NCBI GenBank assembly: GCA_030673645.1
Contig: DAOVIO010000125.1
Span: forward strand, 1 to 12,225
DNA length: 12,225 nt
Source of the DNA: JAGLSB01 sp023135955
Lineage (GTDB): Bacteria; Bacteroidota; Bacteroidia; Bacteroidales; GCA-2748055
Direction of reading: 5' to 3'
Shown here: positions 8,001 through 12,225 of the stretch, piece by piece
Layout: every line of letters starts with the position of its first letter
Position numbering within the stretch: position 1 is the stretch's first letter
The notes under the pieces: generated by a model
The model's input: the letters and a program-made list of their open reading frames with translations, nothing else
The model's database searches: none
Told to the model about the DNA's origin: nothing
Made by a program: the position numbers and the translations under genes

Positions 8001-8530
8001 TATTCAGTACTATTGGAGTTTTTGGAGGACTGGCAACTTTTAAAATGGATTTTATTGTTGTAATGACAGGTATAGGTATAATCTCTCTTGCAGGAATTGT
8101 TGTAAATAATGCCATTGTTTTAATCGATTATATTGAATTACTAAAAGAAAGAAAGCGAGCAGAACTTGGTATTGAGAAAGGAGCTTTCCTTCCTCTGGAG
8201 GTAGCAACGGAATGTGTTGTTAAGGGAGGAAAAACCCGACTGAGACCTGTTTTGCTAACTGCAATAACTACTATTCTTGGACTAATTTCTTTAGCTATAG
8301 GATTAAATTTCGATTTTGAGGGATTATTTACCGCATACAGGCCCGATATTTATTTTGGTGGGGACCAGGTATTGTTTTGGGGACCAATTTCGTGGACAGT
8401 AATTTTTGGATTAAGCTTTTCAACATTTCTAACTCTAATTATTGTTCCTGTTATGTATAGGCTAACAACGATAATACAGAAAAAAATACAGGATAATCTC
8501 GGGAAGCTTCGTAAGGAAGGGAATGGGTGA
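5087..8530 (+). CDS. RND efflux transporter permease (AcrB/HAE-like)
   Basis: Inner-membrane proton-driven pump of 1147 residues, about 100 longer than AcrB (1049). TM1 lies at about 24-45, followed by a periplasmic porter domain, the TM2-TM6 block from about residue 349, a second porter domain, and TM8-TM12 near the C-terminus. TM4 carries GMLVDNAIVVVENIYR with D414-N415 where AcrB has D407-D408. TM10 carries GIVVNNAIVLIDYIE with N1007 where AcrB has K940, so the charged relay is reduced. Between TM6 and TM7 there are two additional hydrophobic segments (about 522-538 and 541-559), and the TM11-TM12 loop has an insert of about 28 residues (1074-1102, including the motif YFGGDQVLFWGP). I recall similar inserts in Bacteroidota homologues but cannot verify this here. 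A purine-rich AAAAGGGA lies 5 bases upstream of the ATG. The gene ends the operon. The substrate is not deducible; drugs, bile-like amphiphiles or lipids are all possible. Confidence 0.95.
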   Translation: MTSKDISEKVTREFKLTTLALKNRNTVFLLTLIIIIFGLLSYSKLPKELFPDIVIPTVMVQTTYLGNSPIDIENLVTRPIEKELDGINGIKDLSSTSAQDASMIFVEFNTGIDIEDALDDVKDAVDKAKSELPNDQSLFDPLVMDFDLSEFPILNINLSGDFSLEELKDYAEYIEDHIETIPEVSKVLIEGVDEKEIKINVDLHKMEAFELGFMDIQFAIGDENVSMSGGEILLGETRRSIRVDGEFKNIEQIGDIIIKRDGDKPVFLKDIAEIIDGYAEPKSYARLNHQPVVSVQVIKKSGENLLQATDQIFEFLDEAKEKGTLPANLTVSLTNDQSEMVRMQLHNLENNIIMGVILVVLVLFYFLGTRNALFVGLAIPMSMFLSFAILSLIGYKLNMIVLFSLILALGMLVDNAIVVVENIYRFVDMGYPPFKAAKHGVGEIAVPIITSTLTTLSAFLPLAFWGGMVGEFMKNLPITLIIVLSSSLFTALVIVPVFSASFIKNGGNRKNNIPNKKKGYRTTLILLAISAPMFLYGWRVIPNLLVLAAFFGFMNVIFFHKAEFWFQNIFLPKLEQLYDKVLNFSLKGRNPLWFFMGTIGLLILTIFFFGARDVEVNFFPINEPNYINIEAELPLGTDIMKTNSFMVDLEKRIDKILLPYQKAVESVLTTVGKSASGDIDVSAGGTPYKAFTTISFIDFKDRGDVDTKAVMRELSNELINTYPGVSISITKDEMGPPAGGAINIEVSGEGFDELLALSDSIIEIIEINQIEGVEGLKMDLSTDKPELLISLDREKVRRYGLSTVMVANTIRTALFGIEISDFKMGEEEYPIQLRLKEEDRYNMASLLNQKVIFHEDGNAYLLPISALADIKYQTTYNSIRRKNLDRVITLSSNVISGYNATRVNEQIRSTLENNFSAPEGYKYEFTGEQQEQAESMAFLGNSLIIAIAVILLILVTQFNSLIKPLIIMASVLFSTIGVFGGLATFKMDFIVVMTGIGIISLAGIVVNNAIVLIDYIELLKERKRAELGIEKGAFLPLEVATECVVKGGKTRLRPVLLTAITTILGLISLAIGLNFDFEGLFTAYRPDIYFGGDQVLFWGPISWTVIFGLSFSTFLTLIIVPVMYRLTTIIQKKIQDNLGKLRKEGNG

Positions 8531-8791
8531 TGGAGTGATGGTTAAGAAAATGAGGATGATTCTCTTATATCTACATAGATAGTTTTTTATTCGGAGTACC
8601 TTATGAGCTAAAGGTTCTTGATTAATTTTCTGAGGGGGAGAACTAAAACAGAAATAACCGGAAATTTTTCCGTCAACTGTCTTATTTTATCTTCTAAAGC
8701 TCTTTTTATCATATACAAATATATGAATTTAGTACAATACCGCAATTATAATGCATTATTGTACCGTTAATATTTACTTGTTAAAGAATAT
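8531..8791. other. Non-coding spacer after the efflux operon
   Basis: No gene is supportable. A small perfect inverted repeat CGGAAA-TT-TTTCCG (8659-8672) has only a 2-base loop and no following T-run. A stronger inverted repeat lies at 8732-8764 and is listed separately. No clear intrinsic terminator follows the permease gene. Confidence 0.4.
8732..8764. repeat. 8-base inverted repeat (possible end-of-operon hairpin)
   Basis: GTACAATA (8732-8739) and TATTGTAC (8757-8764) are exact reverse complements separated by 17 bases. The loop holds a further GCA/TGC pairing (8742-8744 with 8752-8754). There is no T-tract on the plus strand, so it is not a standard intrinsic terminator. It could be a transcript-end structure or a protein-binding palindrome. 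Confidence 0.35.
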
Positions 8792-8795
8792 AGTG

Positions 8796-8812
8796 CAGCA
8801 CCTCCGGTGCTG
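8796..8812. repeat. Hairpin A, copy 1
   Basis: A 7-base perfect stem CAGCACC/GGTGCTG closes on the loop TCC. The corresponding hairpin in cassette 2 keeps the same loop but has T-A instead of C-G at the loop-closing pair. Confidence 0.7.
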
Positions 8813-8866
8813 GGGAAATATCCGTTTTTTATCCCAGATGCTTGCTGTCCGGGCCTAATCAACATA

Positions 8867-8884
8867 TTACCACTCCTGTGGTAA
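8867..8884. repeat. Hairpin C, copy 1
   Basis: A perfect 7-base stem TTACCAC/GTGGTAA with loop TCCT. The second copy (9961-9977) has the same stem and the loop TCT, so the length varies only in the loop. Confidence 0.7.
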
Positions 8885-9010
8885 ATACCTGAATAACACA
8901 AGCCCACAGCCCGCCCCGATTTCATATCAGCATAACGCCCTAACTATATCACCCCCGTAACCCCTGTCACCTCTTCCCCCACTCACGTCATCACGTCATC
9001 ACTTCCCATC

Positions 9011-9028
9011 TCCCGATAGCTATCGGGA
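9011..9028. repeat. 18-base perfect palindrome D, copy 1
   Basis: TCCCGATAGCTATCGGGA reads identically on both strands and lies in the C/T-rich tract. The flanks (CACTTCCCATC before, TCCC after) are the same as in the second copy. Confidence 0.8.
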
Positions 9029-9121
9029 TCCCCTCACTTCCTCACCCCTTCCCCCTAATTTGCTCCCTTATACACTACTACAATAACGATTTCAGGATAT
9101 CCGATATATAAAAAAGTGTCA

Positions 9122-9152
9122 TTTGATCTATGATGAAAAATTTGTATTTTTG
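9122..9152 (+). promoter_or_regulatory. Promoter of the toxin-antitoxin operon
   Basis: TTTG at 9122-9125, then a 19-base spacer, then TATTTTTG at 9145-9152: an exact fit to the Bacteroidota sigma-ABfr consensus in both boxes and spacing. The predicted transcription start is near 9158-9160, only about 10 bases before the antitoxin ATG at 9170, so the mRNA would have almost no leader. Confidence 0.65.
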
Positions 9153-9169
9153 CATTAAATGTTTTACTT

Positions 9170-9406
9170 ATGAAAACAGTTGAGTTGAAAAATATTTTAA
9201 TACATAAAATTGCAGGAATAAATGATAAATCATTTCTGAATGCAATCAAAACAATTATTGAATCCAAAGCTGAAACATCTGTTTATAAAACAATTCCAGA
9301 ACAAAGAAAAAAAATTATAATAGGTAAAGAACAAATTGCGAAGGGAGAATACTTTACTAACGAACAAGTAGAGGAGGATATTGACAAATGGTTATTAGAA
9401 AAATAA
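9170..9406 (+). CDS. Antitoxin of a type II toxin-antitoxin module
   Basis: A 78-residue cytoplasmic protein, predicted mostly helical. The N-terminal part (VELKNILIHKIAGINDKSFL, residues 4-23) resembles the LKxxLHxxIxxINDxxLL start of small Bacteroidota antitoxins that accompany ParE/RelE toxins. The C-terminal part has the pattern IxxGKEQIAKGEYFTNEQVEEDIDKWL (about 50-76), the usual toxin-embracing tail. It overlaps the toxin gene by 19 bases and lies directly upstream, the standard antitoxin-first order. The start at 9170 fits the promoter 18 bases upstream. The assignment rests on partner, size and this pattern rather than on a DNA-binding fold I can name. It should neutralise the toxin and, with it, may autoregulate the operon. 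Confidence 0.75.
   Translation: MKTVELKNILIHKIAGINDKSFLNAIKTIIESKAETSVYKTIPEQRKKIIIGKEQIAKGEYFTNEQVEEDIDKWLLEK
9371..9378 (+). promoter_or_regulatory. Strong Shine-Dalgarno site of the toxin, inside the antitoxin gene
   Basis: GAGGAGGA lies 9 bases upstream of the toxin ATG at 9388. It is the most complete Shine-Dalgarno-like sequence I notice ahead of a gene start in this window and it supports the 9388 start. Confidence 0.6.
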
Positions 9407-9690
9407 TATGGTCTCCGAGAGCAAAACTTGATTTGACTGACATTCTGGATTATTACTATAAAAGAAATAGGACTAAAACTTTCAGCAAGAAACTTAATTT
9501 AGAATTTCGGAAATCGATAAAATTACTAGAAAAACATTCTGATTTAGGTGTCAACACCGATGTTCAAGATATTCGAAATTTAATAGAAGGGGATTATTCT
9601 ATTTTCTACGAAATAAAATCAGACACAATTGAAATTACTACCATTTGGGATAATCGACAGAATCCTGATAGCTTAGATATTAAAAGCTAA
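9388..9690 (+). CDS. ParE/RelE-family toxin
   Basis: A 100-residue basic protein with the RelE/ParE superfamily pattern. It starts with KIIWSPRAKLDLTDILDYY (residues 5-23; the hallmark W/SPxAxxDLxxIxxYY), has a central helix ending in FRKSIKLLEKHSDLG, then RNLIEGDYSIFYEI (about 63-76) and the terminal strand IEITTIWDNRQNP (about 81-93). The R(x)xxxGxYxIxY core and the WDxRQNP end are typical of ParE-like members in Bacteroidota. ParE proteins poison DNA gyrase and RelE proteins cleave mRNA on the ribosome; which applies here cannot be told from sequence alone. The gene overlaps the antitoxin by 19 bases in another frame and has its own Shine-Dalgarno site. The pair is bracketed by two direct copies of a composite repeat. 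Confidence 0.88.
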   Translation: MVIRKIIWSPRAKLDLTDILDYYYKRNRTKTFSKKLNLEFRKSIKLLEKHSDLGVNTDVQDIRNLIEGDYSIFYEIKSDTIEITTIWDNRQNPDSLDIKS

Positions 9691-9886
9691 CCCCACCATT
9701 GCTAATAACAAGATGTATTTTTTGTTTCCAGCTCCCCATAATGACTTGAATATTAAGAAAATCATTATTGTAATATTCGGTATAACAGAAGGAGGGTAAT
9801 TGTTTAAATAAGTGTGTCTTTTTTCAATATTCTAAAACCTCAACAGTTTATTAATTAATCAAAAAGAAATTAATAATAATAAAGTG

Positions 9887-9903
9887 CAGCACTTCCAGTG
9901 CTG
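9887..9903. repeat. Hairpin A, copy 2
   Basis: A 7-base perfect stem CAGCACT/AGTGCTG with loop TCC. Compared with copy 1, both partners of the loop-closing pair changed together (C8802-G8806 versus T9893-A9897), so pairing is kept. Confidence 0.7.
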
Positions 9904-9929
9904 AAGAGATTTTGTGTGCTTCTTACCCC

Positions 9930-9944
9930 GGACGGCAAGCGTCC
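9930..9944. repeat. Hairpin B, copy 2
   Basis: Perfect 5-base stem GGACG/CGTCC with loop GCAAG. In copy 1 the equivalent position (8836-8850) reads almost as the reverse complement of this whole 15-base element (3 differences), so the central segment is inverted between copies. Confidence 0.6.
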
Positions 9945-9960
9945 AGGCCTATTCAACATA

Positions 9961-9977
9961 TTACCACTCTGTGGTAA
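9961..9977. repeat. Hairpin C, copy 2
   Basis: Perfect 7-base stem TTACCAC/GTGGTAA with a 3-base loop, the counterpart of 8867-8884. Confidence 0.7.
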
Positions 9978-10042
9978 ATTCCATGACAACAAAACCCCAT
10001 AACTCCTTTCCCTCACCACCTCTTCCCGTTCTCACGACATCA

Positions 10043-10142
10043 CTTCCTCACTATATCACCCCCGTAACCCCTGTCACCTCTTCCCCCACTCCCTTCCTCA
10101 CTATATCACCCCCGTAACCCCTGTCACCTCTTCCCCCCCTCC
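10043..10142. repeat. 50-base tandem repeat, two copies, C/T-rich
   Basis: Units 10043-10092 and 10093-10142 differ at a single base (CCCCCAC versus CCCCCCC near the unit end). A third unit begins CTTCCTCAC at 10143 and then diverges. The inner 42 bases match a single copy at 8943-8984. The complementary strand carries regularly spaced runs of 4-7 guanines. Confidence 0.85.
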
Positions 10143-10175
10143 CTTCCTCACGACATCACGTCATCACTTCCCATC

Positions 10176-10193
10176 TCCCGATAGCTATCGGGA
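10176..10193. repeat. 18-base perfect palindrome D, copy 2
   Basis: TCCCGATAGCTATCGGGA, identical to 9011-9028 including the flanking CACTTCCCATC and the TCACTTCCTCACCCC that follows shortly after. Confidence 0.8.
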
Positions 10194-10296
10194 TCCCATC
10201 ACTTCCTCACCCCTTCCCCCCCAACATGCAACCATTTACAACCAACAAAAGTCAATAAATAAGGGCAAAGCTGCGTTTTTGAGTAGTGTGAATTTT

Positions 10297-10325
10297 ATGT
10301 CTAAATTAGATGTGTGATTAGACAT
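10297..10325. repeat. 8-base inverted repeat
   Basis: ATGTCTAA (10297-10304) and TTAGACAT (10318-10325) are exact reverse complements with a 13-base AT-rich loop. No T-tract follows. The role is unknown; it could be a binding site or a structure ahead of the surface-protein gene. Confidence 0.35.
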
Positions 10326-10352
10326 GGAATTTGTGTTAATTAGTAACCAGCA

Positions 10353-10370
10353 ATCCCGAGGTATCGGGAT
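10353..10370. repeat. Variant of palindrome D
   Basis: ATCCCGA-GGTA-TCGGGAT: the same arms as palindrome D, with the central ATAGCTAT-type core replaced by a 4-base loop. It lies outside the C/T-rich tract, about 130 bases upstream of the surface-protein gene. Confidence 0.6.
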
Positions 10371-10501
10371 CGAGCAAAGCGAACTCAATGGCTGAAAAGA
10401 ATTAAACTAGCAACAAATACCATTTGAAAAAAATACTATCTCTAATATTATCTATGGTCATAACGAAGCGCCAAATCCCGCCCGGAGAAAACACAATTGT
10501 T

Positions 10502-12225
10502 ATGAAGCCTATCAATAAGATTTTTATTGTTTTAGTAACCTTATTGTCAAGTTTTTCTCAATTTTCATATTCTCAATGTACATTGCTTGGTAACCCATCG
10601 AGTGGACAAGGAGGGAGTGATTATTGCTCACCAGTTACAAAACAAGTTTGGTATAATTTTGAGTTTATCGGGAAACCTTCTGAAACTTCATATACTGTTA
10701 CTTATGATTGGGGAGATGGTTCAATCTCTGAAGATTTTAATCTTACAATAGATTGGAAGTCTATTATTCCTGGCGATACTACATGGTTTATTCTGAATGA
10801 GCCTATACATGATTACCCAAGTGATGGGAATTGTGACTATGAAACCATTATGATATTAATTGATGGGGGTTTCGAATGTGGGGATTCTCGTCAAACTCAG
10901 GAAATCGCTTCCTGGCATACTGATGATGTAGCAGCGGCTCAAGGAATTATTGCTGTAGCACCAGATTTTAAAGAGGTTTGTGAAGGAAGTGAACTAGTGG
11001 ATTTTGAATTTTCCGATGCTAGTTCATTTGCTTGTAATGTTGATATCGTAGATATTCGCAAGCCAAATAATCAATCCCGGGATGTTCAATTTGTTTATAA
11101 TACAAATCATACAATAGGCCAAGGTATACCCAATTTGACCATTAAGGTTCAAGGTACTGTTGAAACACAAACGGTAATATTAACCGATGCCGATGGAGAT
11201 CCAGTGGCGAATTCATGGACAGTTGACCCGACTACAGGTAGTACTGTTGCTGCATATACTACAGCTACTGGTTATTTTGAAGGGCCTGTTACAGAAACTC
11301 CAGTTGATCCTGTTGGAGGTAGTCAAATAGCCTATCCCATCTCATTTCCTGGCACGACAACTGCTGAGAACGATTTCTTTGAAATAACTGTACGAAACTG
11401 GAACTATTGTAATCAATGGAATGGAAGTCAGACAAATCCAAATGCCATCGATGCAAAGACAGACATAGGTAGGATTGTGATTATCGCTTCACCTTCACCT
11501 CCTACCTCTCCAGATTCAGAAGATTGTTTTAATTCTGTGACGAATACTATTACTGTTGGAAACTCAGGAGGGATTGTTAATTGGTACAACGACCCTGACA
11601 CATTAATTAATGTAAATACTGGAGCAAGTTATACTCATGGAGAAACAGCTGTAAACACATATAATTGGTGGGTAACCGAAAGAGATGGACTGGGTAATAA
11701 TTGTGTTTCTGATACAAGCCGTGTAACCTTAATTATTAATCCTCTCCCCGACAATACACTCTCTGTTTCAGATGATGCAATATGTGAAGGAGAAACAGCT
11801 ATAGTTACAGTTAGCAATTCAGTTGTTGGTGTAAACTATTTATTGCGATTAGATTCCGACAATAGCACGATTGATGGTCCTAATGCCGGAAATGGAGGAG
11901 ATTTAACATTTAATGCCACACCGGGTGCGACTACACTTTACAATGTTTATGCTACTGTTGTTGGTACAGGTTGTGAGGATGAATTAATCAATAAATCAGA
12001 TGTAACAGTAAGTCCTTTGCCTGACAATACCCTGGCAGTAGATGATCCTGCAATCTGTATTGGAGAAACCGCAACAATAACAGTTAGTAATTCGGTCGTT
12101 GGTGTGGATTACTTACTAAGATTAGATTCCGACAATAGCACGATTGATGGTCCTAATGCCGGAAATGGAGGAGATTTAACATTTAATGCCACACCGGGTG
12201 CGACTACACTTTACAATGTTTATGC
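10502..12225 (+). CDS. Large secreted PKD/Ig-like repeat surface protein (5' part)
   Basis: A reading frame open to the window edge (574 codons, no stop). A signal peptide covers residues about 1-24 (MKPINK, then hydrophobic IFIVLVTLL, ending FSYS/Q); the ATG at 10502 gives this clean n-region. An in-frame ATG at 10454 would add 16 residues ahead of it and is less likely. A PKD-like domain follows with YDWGDGS at 68-74. Next come a cysteine-containing region with VCEGSELVDFEF (159-170), a RNWNYCNQW segment (298-306), and an Ig-like domain at about 330-413 ending SRVTLIINP. Then 91-residue repeats start at 415 and 506, each beginning LPDNTL and containing AIC-GETA and a conserved LRLDSDNSTIDGPNAGNGG core. 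Such proteins in Bacteroidota are often very long, exported by the type IX system and used for adhesion or gliding. The C-terminal sorting domain, if any, lies outside the window. Domain style is clear; the role is inferred. Confidence 0.85.
   Translation, partial: MKPINKIFIVLVTLLSSFSQFSYSQCTLLGNPSSGQGGSDYCSPVTKQVWYNFEFIGKPSETSYTVTYDWGDGSISEDFNLTIDWKSIIPGDTTWFILNEPIHDYPSDGNCDYETIMILIDGGFECGDSRQTQEIASWHTDDVAAAQGIIAVAPDFKEVCEGSELVDFEFSDASSFACNVDIVDIRKPNNQSRDVQFVYNTNHTIGQGIPNLTIKVQGTVETQTVILTDADGDPVANSWTVDPTTGSTVAAYTTATGYFEGPVTETPVDPVGGSQIAYPISFPGTTTAENDFFEITVRNWNYCNQWNGSQTNPNAIDAKTDIGRIVIIASPSPPTSPDSEDCFNSVTNTITVGNSGGIVNWYNDPDTLINVNTGASYTHGETAVNTYNWWVTERDGLGNNCVSDTSRVTLIINPLPDNTLSVSDDAICEGETAIVTVSNSVVGVNYLLRLDSDNSTIDGPNAGNGGDLTFNATPGATTLYNVYATVVGTGCEDELINKSDVTVSPLPDNTLAVDDPAICIGETATITVSNSVVGVDYLLRLDSDNSTIDGPNAGNGGDLTFNATPGATTLYNVY
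11744..12225 (+). repeat. 273-base (91-residue) tandem coding repeats
   Basis: Unit 1 spans 11744-12016 and unit 2 starts at 12017, truncated by the window edge. The first about 103 bases of the units differ at many, often synonymous, positions. The next 106 bases (11847-11952 versus 12120-12225) are identical. Confidence 0.9.

Larger units (their letters stand above)
8792..9055. repeat. Composite intergenic repeat cassette, copy 1
   Basis: About 264 bases built from modules that recur in the same order at 9882-10222. Hairpin A is CAGCACC-TCC-GGTGCTG (8796-8812). Hairpin B (8833-8853) has CCC/GGG closing an imperfect stem. Hairpin C is TTACCAC-TCCT-GTGGTAA (8867-8884). A C/T-rich tract follows, containing one 42-base copy (8943-8984) of the unit that is tandem in cassette 2, and palindrome D TCCCGATAGCTATCGGGA (9011-9028). 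Between B and C both copies share GGCCTAaTCAACATATTACCAC nearly unchanged. No coding potential is seen. It resembles a REP-like or non-autonomous dispersed element, perhaps mobilised by a transposase elsewhere in the genome; that is inference. Confidence 0.75.
9882..10222. repeat. Composite intergenic repeat cassette, copy 2
   Basis: About 341 bases with the same modules in the same order as 8792-9055. Hairpin A is CAGCACT-TCC-AGTGCTG (9887-9903), hairpin B GGACG-GCAAG-CGTCC (9930-9944), hairpin C TTACCAC-TCT-GTGGTAA (9961-9977). A longer C/T-rich tract follows with a 50-base tandem repeat and palindrome D (10176-10193). It is longer than copy 1 because of the tandem duplication and an extra CACCACCTCTTCCCG segment. 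A short open frame running through it (9914-10117) is a by-product of the low-complexity sequence and not a gene. Confidence 0.75.

Noticed and set aside
8659..8672. CGGAAATTTTTCCG as an intrinsic terminator of the efflux operon
   Set aside because: The loop would be only two bases and no T-run follows on the plus strand.
9914..10117. A 67-residue plus-strand frame rich in proline, threonine and serine
   Set aside because: It runs through hairpins B and C and the C/T-rich tandem repeat; its composition is just the translation of that low-complexity sequence.
8943..10222. CRISPR array
   Set aside because: Repeated units are few, unevenly spaced, C/T-rich, and the sequences between them are themselves repeated rather than unique spacers. 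No cas genes are present.
10459..10504. CATAAC...GTTATG inverted repeat around the surface-protein start, considered as an integron attC site because of a TA module nearby
   Set aside because: The 6-base arms do not fit the RYYYAAC/GTTRRRY core consensus, the inner L-box symmetry is missing, and no integrase is visible.
11635..11817. A 60-residue minus-strand frame
   Set aside because: It lies antisense within the long surface-protein reading frame and has no supporting features.

Overview
The window looks like chromosomal DNA from a Bacteroidota bacterium, most likely the Marinilabiliales/Bacteroidales side of the phylum. Reasons: AT-rich sequence; Bacteroidota-type promoters (TTTG, about 19-22 nt, TAnnTTTG); mostly weak Shine-Dalgarno signals; a lipoprotein signal ending in LASC followed by acidic residues; RND permease inserts of a kind I associate with this phylum; and a very long secreted PKD/Ig-like repeat protein. 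The lineage call is inference from style, not from a marker gene.

Left part (1-1967): a minus-strand two-gene unit. An XRE-type DNA-binding protein (913-1248) is followed, with a one-base TAATG overlap, by an ImmA/IrrE-type zinc peptidase with HELYH (176-913). A perfect 6+1+6 palindrome lies just upstream of the first gene, and more TGTAAC/GTTACA half-sites lie farther out. A 719-base gap with no supportable gene separates this unit from the next.

Middle (1894-8530): a plus-strand tripartite efflux operon. It runs TetR regulator, TolC-like outer membrane channel, lipid-anchored HlyD/MFP adaptor, RND inner-membrane permease, with gaps of 13, 10 and 21 bases. A promoter and a palindromic candidate operator lie upstream of the TetR gene, so the regulator is probably the first gene of the operon it controls. 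The permease carries Asp-Asn and Asn where AcrB has Asp-Asp and Lys, and has two extra hydrophobic segments between TM6 and TM7.

Right-middle (8531-10501): an intergenic region rich in structured non-coding repeats. A composite cassette (three hairpins, then a C/T-rich tract containing an 18-base perfect palindrome) occurs twice in the same orientation, at 8792-9055 and 9882-10222. A type II toxin-antitoxin pair (antitoxin 9170-9406, ParE/RelE-like toxin 9388-9690) lies exactly between the copies. One hairpin shows a paired compensatory base change between copies, and another has its central segment inverted. A variant of the palindrome occurs a third time at 10353-10370.

Right end (10502 to the window edge): the first 574 codons of a large secreted surface protein that runs out of the window. 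It has a signal peptide, a PKD-like domain, Ig-like domains and 91-residue tandem repeats. The last 106 bases are identical between two successive repeats although the rest of the unit has diverged, a sign of recent gene conversion or unit duplication.

The parts most worth following up are the repeat-bracketed toxin-antitoxin module with its covarying hairpins, and the homogenised repeats in the surface protein.
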